DNA of 64,000 nt from Diplolepis rosae (GCA_030998225.1 JAPYXD010000714.1:6324001-6388000), one strand, 5' to 3'. Shown: positions 21,754-33,232, counted from the stretch's first letter. Notes: generated from the letters alone by a model not told the origin. Numbers and translations are program-made.

Positions 21754-23220
21754 ATTATTATTATTATTATTATTATTATTACAGCCATGGCTGGGACCCG
21801 GAAGGGTCCCTGATGCTTGGGTATTCCCGTTGCATGACCAACTAAAACCTTATGCGCGACCCCACAGCCTGTGCCAAAGAGCAAGAACCTGGGCCACGTT
21901 TTTGGTCTGAATCACGGCTACGTCTATGTAGGCGTAGCCAGTGAGAATCTGACGTTTGTCCCTGATTGCTGGACAATCGCAGAGTATATGGGTGGAAGTT
22001 TCATTGTCTTCCCCATATAATCTACAGAGAGGACTTTCTGCAAGCCCTATCTTATGTCTGTGATAAGCGAGCTTGCCGTGACCAATAAACACTTCTGTTA
22101 TGGTCATTACCTCGGTTCTACTAAGGCTGCGTATGTCTGCAGCACGTTTGGGGTTAAGATGCTCCCCCATGAGGGTTTTGGCTTGCTTGCATGCCGTAGC
22201 CTTATACCACTCTTTCTGGTGTTTCTCGGCCAGCCACTTGTTAATGTCTTCTGTGACCAACCTATTTCAAACACCTATTACTCTTTCTCGACCAGTCAAG
22301 TTTTGCTTTGACGCTAGCTTGGCTAGTCTATCCGCTGTCTCATTGCCCTTGATACCCCTGTGTTCAGGGATCCAGTGGACTGTGACTTGGTTGTCTTCCG
22401 CTAGTTTGTTCAATGCTACATGGCATTCCTAGACCAGCGTCGAGGTAGTCACTAACTTACCTAGTGTCTTAATGGAAGCTCTGCTATCTAAGCAGATGCG
22501 GATGTTCCAGCTGTGGCCATGATTCCGTGCTTTGTATGCGCATTGGAGTGTGGCCGCAATCTCGGTTTGAAGAACTGTGAGGTGAGGTCCCAATGGGATC
22601 GAGAGGTTAGTGTTGCTCTTCCTCCCATAAACGTTAGCCCCCGCGCCCTCCCTGTTTTTGGATCCGTCTGTAAACCAGTTGTCTCCATCGCCTGGGAGGT
22701 GTGCGCGAACCGCCATCCAATCTTCCATGGTTGACAAGCTTACCTTGTACTTTTTGTCGAAGAGGTACCGCGGAGACGTCCTATCTCTCATCATTTTCAT
22801 GACCGGTCTCTTTGCGATGTCGAATGTGGCTCTCAGTTTCTTTGAGATCACTGTAGTAGAGTTTTCGCCAATTCTCCAGGCCGTCTTGCTAGCTTCGTCT
22901 TGGATGGTTAGTGGCAGGGGCTCTAGCTCTATTATCGCACCCAACACCATTGTGGGTGAAGACTTCGAGGCACCAGTGATCCCTATAAGGATCAGCCCTC
23001 TGAGTCTTTCCAACCTGGCCATGTCCGTCTTCTGCTTGACTCTGCTCCACCAGACTATTGACGCATAGGTTAGTCTGGGTCGCAGAATCGCTGTAAAGAT
23101 CCTCAGCATTGTGTCGGGTTTCAGGACCCAATTGCTTCCAATAGCTCTTCTGCAGAGCCAGAGGGTTGTTATAAACTTGTAGCACTTATTCTTGAAGTGT
23201 TCTTTCCAAGTTATCTCATT
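21754..23220 (-). mobile_element. 5'-truncated I-like non-LTR retrotransposon
   Basis: On the minus strand, 22429-23109 holds the end of a reverse transcriptase (RPRLTYASIVWW, the thumb) and then an RNase H domain starting WFTDGSKNREGAG. 21850-22260 holds the RNase H end and a C-terminal CCHC-like region (C..C..H....C in LCRLYGEDNETSTHILC). The 3' end is a (TAA)n tail, seen as TTA repeats at 21754-21780. RNase H plus a TAA tail is what I expect of the I clade; R1 elements lack both together. Frames are broken near 22300-22430 and the 5' half, including the endonuclease, is absent, so the copy is 5' truncated and dead. It splits the LTR fragments on either side. Confidence 0.85.
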
Positions 23221-23239
23221 GTCTCAGTATGTTAGCATT

Positions 23240-24180
23240 TCTTCAGAATGTTAATTCAAAGGTGGAATATCCTGTAGTTTGGTTCGCGGTGGTGTTGATC
23301 ACAAAGTTTATGAATTTTAAGTTGATGTCCCATTTTTTATTGTTTTCTGTCATACTGGTCTTAATCAAATTGTTCAATGTTGTATGCATTCGTTCTATAC
23401 TTCCCTGAGATTGAGGATGGAAGGCTGCGGTTTTTATGTGGTGTATACTAAGGGCTTCTTCAAATTATATCATTAGTTTGGCAAGAATATTTGCTCCTTG
23501 ATCTGTTAAAATTGTTTTAGGTGCTCTATATACGTACATATAATGTTCTATTAAAGCTTCTATTTCGAATACTCAGTATGTATTTGTTCCCTTTTTCTGT
23601 TTGTGGTAGTGGTCCGAAAATATCCATCGAAATTTTCTCATTGGGATTTACAGGTATATCTGCGAGTATACTTTTTTGCTTGACTCTTGATTCTTTTAGT
23701 CTTTTGTAGTTGACATATGGGGCATTTTATAACATATTCTCTTACTTCTTGATCCATTCTTAACCATAATCCAATTTTCTTGGCTCTTTCCAAAGTGTTC
23801 ATTTCTCCTAAGTGGGTTAAGTGGGCTTCTTTGAGTATTTTCTCGTCTTCTTCTTTAGTCAACACTCGTGTCGCTGTAAAACATTGATGAAAATTTAGTG
23901 GTGGGTAATAATTTGACAAAAATTCTATTATTTTCTGCAGTGTTTCTTTCCGTATGGGGGTAAATAATGGGTCTTCAAATATTAAACGCACTATTGTTGG
24001 AATTTTGTTAACACATTCTTCTATTAACCACCTTGGATTACTGAGAAATTCTTCTTCATTTTTCAAAGGCATATTCTGTTCATTGGTTTCTTTCCAAAGT
24101 TTCCTTATGACGTTAGGCTTAATTTGGACGTTTCCTGTCGAGAGCTGTAGTCTCCAGTTCGTAAAGTCGCTATACATGTC
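23240..24180 (-). pseudogene. Integrase of the second Ty3/gypsy family
   Basis: 23638-24177 is an open minus-strand frame containing the HHCC zinc-binding module (EAHLTHLGEMNTLERAKK, then CPICQLQK). Downstream, 23240-23640 holds core sequence with FHPQSQGSIERMH, the usual block around the last catalytic Glu, in broken frames. The first part of the open frame matches no motif I know and is probably the pol segment between RNase H and integrase. This is the best-preserved part of the second LTR family. Confidence 0.8.
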
Positions 24181-24198
24181 GGGTCTTCTGGCGACATA

Positions 24199-24411
24199 CT
24201 AGGGCTGATATTCTGATGATTCCTCGTATTCTATTTGTTCCTGTACTTCTTCGTTGGTCATTTCCATATTATCTGTGTATTCGTTTTGTTGTATTGTTCT
24301 GATGGGTTGAGGTGGTCGCTTTTGGTGTTGGCCAGGTGGAAAACCCTGAGGTTTTACAAAACACTGGGGTGCGAAGTGTCCTATTTTGCCGCAATTTGTA
24401 TAGTCATACAT
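24199..24411 (-). pseudogene. Gag zinc-knuckle fragment of an LTR retrotransposon
   Basis: The 70-codon frame starts YTNCGKIGHFAPQC, a CCHC knuckle whose first Cys is lost (Y in its place). It is followed by a proline/glutamine- and glutamate-rich tail, as in gag C-termini. It sits next to the integrase on the same strand although gag should be kilobases upstream. So either the middle of pol is deleted or this is another insertion. Confidence 0.65.
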
Positions 24412-24451
24412 TTACTATTTCGTCTCTTAAATATATTAATATATGTTTCAA

Positions 24452-25075
24452 TTAAACGTTCATCTCTTTGAAAGGCATCTCCTCGTTTCTCTTCTTAAAG
24501 CGCCTCAGGTACGCGTTAAAACAGCCATGGCCCGAGAGGGCTTGCGCTAAATAAAAGCCGACTTCTCCGTGCTTTCTGTTCAGCCAGGAAGCAATCTCCG
24601 GAATCAGGCGGTATGTCCTTCTCCCTGTCTGCTCACCATGCCATCTCATCTGCCGTTTCTCGACGAGTCTGCGCCTTCCATTCTTGCGGATGGCCTCCTT
24701 TGCGCGAGCGATTTCCTGCAGGTCGGTACAGGTAAGCCCCTCATGAAGCTGAAAGGTTTCCTGCCTTTCCTACGCCAATAAATCTATTGGCGGAACGTTC
24801 ACCAGGGCCAACACAGCACTCGTCGAGACAGTTCTATATGCTGAAACTATTTTCAGGGCGACAGATCTCTGCGCCGAGAACAGCCTTCTCTGGATAGCAT
24901 GGTTTTGCAGAGCACTAGCCCAGACTGGAGCTGCATAGAGCAGCTTCGAATAGACTACGCTCGCCATCAGTCTTCTTTTCGCTTTCCTGAGTCCATCAAT
25001 GTTTGGCATGAGCCAAGCCAAGTTTGCTCCACATTGGATTGTAGGGAACGACATTGGCTAGCCGCGTTTCGGCGA
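24452..25075 (-). mobile_element. R1-like non-LTR retrotransposon 3' fragment
   Basis: 24770-25054 gives RT-thumb sequence (LARLMPNIDG-like start, KLLYAAPVWA, RSVALKIVSAYRT), and 24452-24649 gives TYRLIPEIASWLNRKHGEVG with ALSGHGCFNAYLRRF. This combination is characteristic of the C-terminus of R1-clade reverse transcriptases, just before the terminal CCHC motif. A frame change separates the two parts near 24650-24770. No endonuclease or 3' tail was identified. Confidence 0.8.
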
Positions 25076-25099
25076 GTTTCTCACCTACTTGTTTAAATA

Positions 25100-25330
25100 T
25101 ATTCTATGCCGTAACGGCAGCCATGATTGTAAGTTAGTTGGTAGCGGGTCGTTCCCGTGGTAACAAGTGCAGACTAGCTCACTTCAACCATTTTAAAATA
25201 TACAATGTTATTTGTTAATTAAGTGGTGTTGCTTCATTTACCAGAACCACCTGGGACAGTAGGTCTCCCACATATTTCTACATACTAAGTGCCTACAAAA
25301 ATGGTGACCCCGACGTGATCTTCTCACGGA
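25100..25330 (+). mobile_element. Possible LTR edge with primer-site-like sequence
   Basis: A tract ending in CTAAGTGCCTACA is followed by AAAATGGTGACCCCGACGTGATC. TGGTGACCCCGACGTG has the form of a primer-binding site (TGG start, right after an LTR ending CA) and is a sequence I recall from insect gypsy elements. The matching 3' LTR was not found. No coding sequence of the element follows in an obvious way. Confidence 0.35.
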
Positions 25331-25950
25331 AAATAGCAGTGACGCTCAGTAAACCAATGGCTATGATAAATTATCATATGGACCGGATAGCTGTGCGCAT
25401 GAGGTAAGCCTATGTATACCTCACGTCGACGAATCGGTTTGACATATGGTAATAAGAGATAAAGAAGAACAGCGTTCTGTCTATATGGTAATTACACCTG
25501 TGGTAATGAGTCAGTAACTCACACCGCGTGCCGATAAAGTAGTAACGTTGTGCTAATAACCTAATGAGAGAATGAGAAGTTATCGGCACAGCCTCACTAA
25601 TTATAATGACTAAATATTATAATCATTATTATGTTAATATTAATTATGTATCAACATTACACCATAACTATTATTAATATCTCAGGTAGTAAAATAGTAT
25701 TGATCAATATTATCACCATTACGTATTGATTGCCGATGAGTCGATCACGATCAATGAATAAAAATCGATCATTGATTATGGATCATAGATAAGAAACTGA
25801 TTGACTGATCATTGGCAACCAATTAATGATCATACTTCATAAAATAAGTAACACAAATTGTAAACAAATAAATGCAGAAATGAGTAATTAAAAATGCATT
25901 TATTTGGAAACTAGATATAAAATTGGGCAATAGAAGAGATGAACTCATGA
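25331..25950. other. AT-rich non-coding sequence
   Basis: Rich in ATTAT, TTATT and TGATCA words from 25600 to 25860. No gene or element identified. Confidence 0.35.
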
Positions 25951-25954
25951 ACCC

Positions 25955-26035
25955 TTGCCACCGATTTGCGATTCTAACGTGCCCTGCCACCGATTTACGA
26001 TTCGAACGTGCCGTGCCACCGATTTACGTTGATCT
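25955..26035 (+). repeat. Short tandem repeat, three units of about 29 bp
   Basis: TGCCACCGATTTRCG occurs three times at 29-base spacing, with ATTC(T/G)AACGTGCC between. The third unit diverges after its first half. Confidence 0.75.
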
Positions 26036-26039
26036 GCTC

Positions 26040-26600
26040 CCACTAATAGAAGCATCAATAGTATATATACCCCAGGTTCACCCCTGGTGGTTTGTCATTA
26101 AGTTCCGAACAGTTGTACGGTTGTTAGGTCTGGACCGGTAATTCAACGTCGTGAGCAGACCCTTCGATAAACGTAAGTCTCATTGGATTTCTATGAGCAA
26201 CTCAACATTCGGTACTTGGTAAATAAAATCCTTGGTCCTTAAGTGGTGCAAGTCCGGAAACCGTAGTGCTAGATAGTTCCTTTGGATTACGTGTATCGTC
26301 GTATTTAGTCGTGTCGGTTAATAGTGATTTATTTCTGAAATCGGGACGAACTAACCTATCTTGTTAGCAAGTGCATGTTTGATTCATTTCTCGTGTACTC
26401 AACAAGATACGTAAGCGGATAATTGATCACATCAGTTGCTGGTGGACTTGCATCCCTTACACGATACCTCCTGCAAAATTTATCGTTGTTTTGCTACCTC
26501 ACGGAGACTCAAACGAAACTCAACTACCCTGCAAGGATTTGTGCGCGTTGACTTGCAATAACAGGAGTAATAAACGGCAATTCTCTCTTTTGCCCTCTAA
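26040..26600 (+). promoter_or_regulatory. Possible LTR-type promoter and polyadenylation region
   Basis: A TATATATACC box near 26061 is followed about 30 bases later by AGTTCCGAACAGTTG. About 120 bases further on is AATAAAATCC (26221-26230). This spacing is that of a retroelement R region. No LTR partner or coding region was found, so this is only a suggestion. Confidence 0.25.
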
Positions 26601-26639
26601 TTTAAGAGGTAGGCAAGTAAGTTATATATATATATAAAT

Positions 26640-26815
26640 AAGCATCTCAAAACTTATTATATTAACTATAACGCTGAATGTGGAGCGTGAGTTGTATACC
26701 TAGGCATCTCAAAACCTAGTATATTAGCGCAAAACGTCCACAATCAACTGCGGAAGTTACATATATAGGCATCTCAAAACTTATTGTATTTAACTATAAC
26801 GCTGAATGTGGAGCA
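26640..26815 (+). repeat. Three-copy tandem repeat of about 62-65 bp
   Basis: GCATCTCAAAACYTA(T/G)TRTATT starts at about 26642, 26704 and 26769. The first and third copies are followed by AACTATAACGCTGAATGTGGAGC and the second by a shortened, variant tail. Open question whether it is a satellite seed or a promoter-proximal repeat of a lost element. Confidence 0.7.
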
Positions 26816-26869
26816 TCGTGCGTAGAGGAGCGGGTCGGAATAGTTGGGAACGGGTGTACCCTCGGACCG

Positions 26870-27062
26870 AAGTCCTACCCCAGTTCCCTGAGGCCCAACC
26901 TCCGCTTAGCGTTTGGACTGTTCTTGGTCACAGACGGCGAAAGCCTTGCAGTGTTCCCCAGGAGATTCCATACACCAATTCGCTCTTTGCCCCATTCAAG
27001 AGAGAGCCCGTCAATAAGTTCTTCTCTCACATTCGAAGGACACATATCACAGTCATGCGACG
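26870..27062 (+). repeat. Dispersed repeat, second copy of 12640-12905
   Basis: See the partner at 12.64-12.9 kb. Here the plus-strand frame 26806-27066 is open across the segment and ends shortly after HITVMRR. The family is unrecognised. Confidence 0.45.
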
Positions 27063-27069
27063 CTGACAT

Positions 27070-27495
27070 TCATTCAGTTCATTCATTCCTCACAGGCACT
27101 CGCAGACTCATTTTCAGCACCGCTGCCTGGGGCATATATCCTTCTCCATGCACGGGGATAGACGCGTCTGTAACGTCCCCCGCTTTCAACCTGGGATAGA
27201 CCCGTTTATAGGGCATCCTTCACGCAATGAGAAGATGCACGTCTATAGAGCCCCCTGCATTTGTTCACCGATTCATCGGGACACTACAACCTCCATAGCC
27301 CTAGGGCCGTCTGCTAAACCTCTCCACCCGTTTTGATTATTTTATGACTTCTGATGATTCAAAATCGATGCAATCTTGTTTTAAAAATTGTTGATATGAA
27401 TTTCATGTTGATGGATCAAAAATTAAGGGTGCCAAAGTTTATTCTTTACATGTATTAATAAAACTGATATTTATTAAAGTTTAGAAAATTAAAAA
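27070..27495. other. No gene recognised
   Basis: GC-balanced to 27330, then AT-rich. No conserved frame. Confidence 0.3.
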
Positions 27496-27496
27496 T

Positions 27497-28060
27497 GTAT
27501 CATCTGAAGTATGTCATCTAACCACTCTGTCATTTGGGTTGTTTTATAATTTTTCAAATCAGGAAGATCTTGTATCCAAAAATTATAGATACTAATCGTG
27601 TCTAGAGTGGTACAGAATCTTTTCTATTGCTTTGATTAATATGTGTGTATATAATATGGTTTATGTTTTTCCTACTGAAATCTGTTTGCAATTGTTTTTT
27701 CCTTAAGTTTGAGTTCGTTTTCTGTGAAGTTTTGTAACAATTTAAAAGAAATGATTTTTGTATCGTTAAAAAGGTAATAGATTTTTCCAATTTGTTTCCC
27801 TATTTTGTGTTTTTGGTTTAAAAATTTTTATTATTGTTTTTTAATTTAATTTTTACTTTCCTAAACACTTTTATAGAAATCAATCGCTTCTTCACAAATG
27901 TTGATAAACTTATTATGAAAACTGAATATTTTATAAGTATCTAAATAAGTCATTAAGTGGCTTTCTTCTTTAAAAAAACTTTTTTTTCAATACTTTTAAA
28001 GTCAAGCCCTTTCGAATTTACAAATTTTATATTTATGTCATAGTAAGTAAAGTTAGATTA
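27497..28060 (-). pseudogene. Broken, unrecognised coding sequence
   Basis: Shifting minus-strand frames carry protein-like stretches: DINIKFVNSKGLDFKSIEKK, then TYLDTYKIFSFHNKFINICE, then IISFKLLQNFTENELKLKEK, and finally IYNFWIQDLPDLKNYKTTQM before a stop. The lysine/phenylalanine-rich helical character and conserved-looking spacing suggest one protein of roughly 180 residues with at least three frame breaks. It lies just downstream of the dsRBD and env remnants of copy B on the same strand, so it may be another accessory gene of this retroelement family, but I recognise no domain. Confidence 0.35.
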
Positions 28061-28289
28061 ATGGGTAAATAGTGAGTTAGACAATATAATAAGATTGGGA
28101 AGAAAAATAAATGGAATTTTTCTATACATGTCACTTTTCTGCTGGTTCTGTCCCAGAAAACGAAAACCATATAGTATTAGTAAGTGACCTGAAAGAAAAT
28201 TCATTTGTTAGACAGATTTCTACATTTTCTGCATATAGGTACTAATTTTGGACGAATATCTGTTTGTGTACCTTTCTCTTAGAATTTGG

Positions 28290-28450
28290 TTTTTCCAGCT
28301 ATTGAATCTTCATATGTTCCTTCACAAAGGTCGCAAAGTTCTTGTATTAATTTTAATTTTCTAAATGCTGCTTCATCTTCAGTTATGATTGTAATATTTC
28401 CTGTAGCTATTACTGTTTGATTTTCCCCTCTACAATATCACATATTAATT
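28290..28450 (-). pseudogene. dsRBD remnant of copy B
   Basis: The minus-strand reading ATGNITIITEDEAAFRKLKL with IQELCDLC after it matches the second half of a double-stranded RNA-binding domain: the beta3 strand and the helix that in canonical domains carries KK.A...AA...L. It aligns with the domain of the 38789-39160 protein (AGPTSELAENRAALKLLQIL then YDLCDE). It lies downstream of the env remnant of copy B, as in the young element. Confidence 0.65.
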
Positions 28451-28819
28451 CTTGCCTCAGGTGACTAGCTGATTTGACCGTAAGCCCTACCTGTCGTAAG
28501 TTTGATGTTATTGCGTTTGAGATTATGGCATACTTGAGTTTGGAATAGCAGATCCCTACCTGTCGACAATGATCGCTTGTTCATATTATGCCGCGTTCAT
28601 AAGAAATAAGAATGAAAAAACAAATTTGACGTCCTATCATTTTTTCTTGCCATACTTGTATATCGGTCATTGCGAGACCTGCATTTTTTTCAATCGGCGA
28701 TATCTCTGTTAAGAAAAACTAAAATAATACATGTAAATAGTGAACAATCCTGAGCCCGGATTCGGTTTTTAGGCCAAAAATTACTTCGGAAATGACTATC
28801 GGTATTTCTATAACAATGA
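28451..28819. other. Unassigned insert between copy B env and dsRBD remnants
   Basis: Contains two copies of CCCTACCTGTCG about 70 bases apart (about 28484 and 28555). No frame. Confidence 0.3.
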
Positions 28820-29990
28820 CAACCTCATATTTCGTAGACCTGTGTTATTATTATTCCCATAAATCCTGCACTTGCTGTACCAAAATTTGTTAATAATGTC
28901 CAGAATCTTACCCAAGCTGATTCGACTATTGTGTTCAAGGCTTCTTCATCTAACAGATTCATCAAAGATACTTTATCGTTCATGTTTGAATGTCCTAATA
29001 TTTTTCGTGCCAGTGAGTTCAGTACATTTGGTTTTTCTGCAGGGAACATAATATGATCCCTTAATTTGCCTAAATCTGCTTGTGTTTAGATTCCGCTTGT
29101 TTCTATAGAAGCTGAATTCGTATATTTCAAGGCTGGTTTCTATATTGACGGTGGCAATGATTCAGTTGGTTTTGGGGACAATTTATACTAGGCATCATTT
29201 AAGTGATACATTGATGGATGGAAAATATTGTAACTTGTTTCTGTTCCTTTCCTTATTATTATATGTGTACGAGGTGTGAGAAATAATGTTTCATTTTCTT
29301 TATGAATTGGAAGTTGTAAATAACATTGATCAGTTTTTCTGAATTTTACTTCAATGGGAACTTATATGTACTACTTCTCAAGCGATAATAGACATATATC
29401 CTGGTCCTTTCATTAAATAACATGCAAATTCATCTGATGCTTGAGTTGCCATAATTAAAGAATTTTGGAAAACGTGTTGTTCAAGTTGGCATTTACAGTT
29501 AAAAGATCGTGATACAATTCGCGCGTTTCCCTAAAAATATGTCTTCCGACATAAATGAATTTTAAATTCATATATGTGTAGAGATCCATATTTTCAACTA
29601 GTAGTTGTTTTATTTTCGAAAAATGTATTTCCTCGAGTGGCTTCATAAATTATTAACTCTGGATGTTCTGTACGTATTAAAACGTAGTTACAGACAGTTT
29701 GCATGGCTTTTTATGCTGAAACGAAAGTAATATCATTCGTAGTTAGGGAGTACATAACTTGTGGATTAAAGGTTGAATTATCGTATATTCTGTTTGCTGA
29801 TCCTTCGTAAAGTACTGTATATTTTTGAAAATTACAGTTATCGTTGAGTAATGGATTCCAAAAAGTTTGCAATTATTTAGCCATTTATCTGTGTAGATCC
29901 TGTTAATAATATAGCATGTGAAGATGTTTTATTAACTCTTAGACCGTTTATTTGTGTATTTGTAGAGACTAAAGTACTCCTGATTTATGC
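28820..29990 (-). pseudogene. Chuvirus-like env remnant of copy B
   Basis: Frames across this interval follow the young element's first env. The MYSLTT block lies near 29750, MDLYTYMNLKFIYVGRHI in 29455-29646, and a KGPGYMSII block near 29400. MFPAEKPNVLNSLARKILGH and the pre-membrane segment SAWVRFWTLLTNFGTASAGF lie in 28825-29049. Many stops and shifts are present, and the part before about 29990 is lost. It is the same strand as the gag and pol remnants at 51.4-55.1 kb. Confidence 0.85.
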
Positions 29991-30803
29991 ATTTTGTATT
30001 GTACCACTCCAAAGTAAAAGGTAAAAGATGTAGATTTCCTTGATTTTCAGTTTCATTATCCGTTTTCTAATTGATGCAGTTGATCAAATTTTGAAACCCG
30101 AAACATGTTTTAATTAATACCTTGATTTAAATCTTCAAATTTTAATTGAGTTCAAATTTTACTGAGAATTTTCCAAGAATTTCACATAATCTCAAAAATG
30201 AAAAATTAGGCAAATGTTTTTACAAATATCAATAAAATTGTATAATCAATAAATGTTTAAAATTTCAAGTTAAGGTATTGATTGGAAATTCAGTAGCTTT
30301 GTTAGTTAACTATTTTAATCAGAAAATTCTACATTTTCGTTTTTTAGTTTAGGTATTTCAAAGTTATGTGCTACAATTTTATTGTTATTCCTAAGGAAGT
30401 TTTTAGATAATTTACCGATGTTATCTGTATAATTTTATGTAAATTTTCTCACGATATTTTATATTTTTTTTACATTTTTTACATTACCATAGTTTATTCC
30501 AAAATAGGGCTCATATGTGCAATATTTTATCCACTGTTTTAAAATTTCAGAAATAAAGATCATTGATGAGGACTCCGATTAGAGTCGAAATGTTTGAAAG
30601 TATGTGACTTCCTGAGTTATCATTTCTGGACCCTAAAGCCAATTATTAACAACAAAATCGTATAGAATTTTTATCTATTATCACCATGTAATTAGGAATG
30701 TCGATTTTTAACCTTAATTTCCTATTTTTTTAACATAAAATATTTTCTACTTCATTTTTTAATTGATATAGTTGATTCACGTACTATCAAATTTTTTTTA
30801 AAC
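29991..30803. other. AT-rich, no gene recognised
   Basis: May include decayed sequence of copy B between pol and env, but nothing can be aligned by eye. Confidence 0.3.
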
Positions 30804-31523
30804 TACAGTAGACTTTCAGTTAAGTTGGCCGTTTTGAATCGTAAACATTCAGATAAGTTGAGTCGAGAGGGGTCTCAGGGGGTTCCCACCACTGAGCACT
30901 CGCCACCGATCTGAAATTTCGTCAAAATTATTGTTGCTTTTTCGTTGCCTTGAAGTGTTTTGTTGTTATCGAACATGGAAGGTAGAAATGGAGGTATGTA
31001 ATGTCTATTCTCTAATTTGTAAACTAATATCAATTTGCAGGTTACGTAAGATAAAATCATATTTGTAAACAAGTAAAGAAGTTTTGATATAATAATAATA
31101 TGTATTGATATTGTGTAAATTCATTGTATTATAATTTATTGTGATTCAGATACAATGTTATTCAAGATAAAAATGACAAAAAATACATAAAATATAAAAA
31201 TTAATTTCCTAGGCGAAAAATTGAAAAAATTTTGCGACCAAAGTTAAAATCAAAGTTTTGTTGTTGCACAATTTTTTATTAAATGTTTAATTAATTCAAG
31301 TTTGAATTTTCTATTTGACAATTTTTTTTTTGCATTTGAGACTTAAAAAAAAATTAGTCATGAATTGTAAATGAAAAAATGCTGGTAAAATTAAAATAAA
31401 AAATAAAAATAAAAAATAATGAAAGTTGCATAACTGGTAAAATATTAGTTGATTTCAATTTAGAACCGATGAACTTCAACGTATTTTTCATTTTAAGCAA
31501 AAAAACGTCCAGATAAACAATCT

Positions 31524-31928
31524 TTGAAAGCGAACAAACGCTTGACAATTAAAGAAAAATGTACAGTGGTTGACGAGTTTGAAAGTGGCCAATGCAAATC
31601 TTTAATCGCAAAGAAGTTCAATTTATCCATCACAGCAGTCACAAAAATTTTAAATAATAAAGAAAAGTACAGGAATACCTCACTCCAAAAAAATATGAAG
31701 AAACGCCACCGTGTCGATGAAGGACAAAATGCTATGATGGAAAAAGCGTTGGTGGAGTGGATTAAACAGAAGCGAAGCTTGGAGATTCCGCTGTCTGGAT
31801 CGATCATAAGAGAAAAAGCAAAATGGTTCAACGAGGAATTGATCAAACTAGATAAACAAGCGATGGTATTATTATGTCTGAAAAATATGTCAAAAATGGA
31901 TTTCATTTTATTTAAGTGTGAAATTTAA
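31524..31928 (+). CDS. Tigger transposase, N-terminal part
   Basis: An open frame of 134 codons. Residues 4-55 are a psq/CENP-B N-type helix-turn-helix (LTIKEKCTVVDEFESGQ, then IAKKFNLSITAVTKIL), and residues 65-115 start the second DNA-binding helix-turn-helix of the Tc5/CENP-B type (MEKALVEWIKQKRS). It would bind the element's ends in the nucleus. The frame leaves conserved sequence after about residue 115 and stops at 31926-31928, whereas related proteins run on into the DDE domain. The next part is in another frame from 32052, so this copy is interrupted by indels in a 120-base stretch. Confidence 0.85.
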   Translation: MKANKRLTIKEKCTVVDEFESGQCKSLIAKKFNLSITAVTKILNNKEKYRNTSLQKNMKKRHRVDEGQNAMMEKALVEWIKQKRSLEIPLSGSIIREKAKWFNEELIKLDKQAMVLLCLKNMSKMDFILFKCEI

Positions 31929-32051
31929 TAAAATGATTTTATTTAAGCGCAAAATTTATATTGTCAAAATTATCAAACATAAGAAATTACTTTACTTTTT
32001 AAAAAAATACTTTCAAGGGATATCCAACCAATTCTCATACAGAAACTGACG

Positions 32052-32664
32052 ATGACAAGCAATCTGAACGTAAAGCCAAAAATTTTATTGCTAGTGACGG
32101 TTGGCTATCGAAATTTAAAGCAAGGCATGGGATGCGTCAATTTATGGAGTGGTATAAAAATATTTTTATCAAGTCTGTCAAAGCTCGGAAACCAGGCAAA
32201 GAAGAAAGGTTTTTTCTCATACTCGACAATGCTCCCTGCCATCCACCGGCTGATGAGTTGAATGATGTAGATCCTCAATTTACTGTGCAGTACTTGCCTC
32301 CCAACGTGACTTCTGTCGTGCAGCCGATGGATCAAGGAGTAATAGAGTGTATGAAGAAGAATTACAAGAAAATTTTTCTGCGAATCTTCAGTCCTCGCTA
32401 CATGAAGAAAATGAGCATGAATTCCACATTAATTCAACGATGGAAGCGGTTGAAGAACAGAGAATTCTATCACCATTGGAGGGTTTGAAAAATAAAGAAT
32501 TCAATGCAAAGTCTGCCTTCGAATCGTTCATAAAATATCGTAGATGGTATGAACAAAACTTTACGCTGTCTGAGAACGATATCGACAGATTGATTGAAAC
32601 CCAAGAATGTATCGAGGCTAAATGCTCCAAGCTGCGTATGAAAAGATTGAATTTTAAATGTTGA
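32052..32664 (+). pseudogene. Tigger transposase, DDE domain part
   Basis: After a shifted segment with GWLSKFKARHGM (the end of the second helix-turn-helix), 32132-32488 reads FFLILDNAPCHPPADEL (second catalytic Asp of DDE_1) and YLPPNVTSVVQPMDQGVIE (third acidic position). It then moves into another frame, 32347-32664, which carries the C-terminus. The block with the first catalytic Asp, normally about 80-100 residues before LDNAPCH, is missing between 32145 and 32190. The gene is therefore inactive: a deletion plus two frame changes. Confidence 0.85.
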
Positions 32665-33232
32665 GACAAGTTTTTTGACCTTAACTGCATATTATATTCT
32701 TTAATTATGATCCTGTAAAAATATCATACATGAATAAAAAAGTTTTAAACAATCCTGTTTGTATATGACATATTTTCTACAGTTTAATGTATCATTATAT
32801 TATTACACAAAATTTTCATTGCCATTTTATTTTCTATTTTTTATTAACTTTTTTCTATTTATTATACTTACTGCTATAAAGTGTAAAACACAAATCAAAA
32901 GTTTGTTGGGAAAATTATCTATTTTTGATGTTAATTTTTTAATAGTACTTAATTCAATACTTTTTATATTTCACTAGTTAACAGATAACTTGAACAAATG
33001 TAAGTTAAGTAACCACTCAATCAATTAAAATTGAAAAAATTTCAAAGTTTCCCGGTCTTCTTAACTCCGCCCACTCGGTAATCAGAGGTCATCTGATCGG
33101 TCCCGCCCCACCAAGCGCACTTATTCGGTGTTTGTGGTGGGGGACTGTTTACTCAACTTATCTAAACGTTCACAGTGAACTTATGTCAACGTCAACTTAA
33201 GTGAAAGTGAACTTCACTGAAAGTCTACTGTA

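Larger units (their letters stand above)
30806..33230 (+). mobile_element. pogo/Tigger-type DNA transposon
   Basis: Terminal inverted repeats begin CAGTAGACTTTCAGT at the left and its complement at the right, each flanked by TA (30804-30805 and 33231-33232). Internal subterminal motifs GTTAAGTTG/AACTTA also mirror each other. The 2425-bp length and the DDE transposase inside are normal for Tigger. It lies between the copy B env remnant and the left LTR of the young gypsy element. Confidence 0.9.

Noticed and set aside
22054..23068. Plus-strand frames of 73-136 codons
   Set aside because: Antisense shadows of the I-like reverse transcriptase and RNase H on the minus strand.
25955..26035. 29-bp units as a possible CRISPR array
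   Set aside because: Units are directly adjacent without spacers; an ordinary minisatellite.
26640..26815. Regularly spaced repeats as a possible CRISPR array
   Set aside because: Only three imperfect units, the spacers are themselves repeated, and this is a eukaryotic transposon-rich region.
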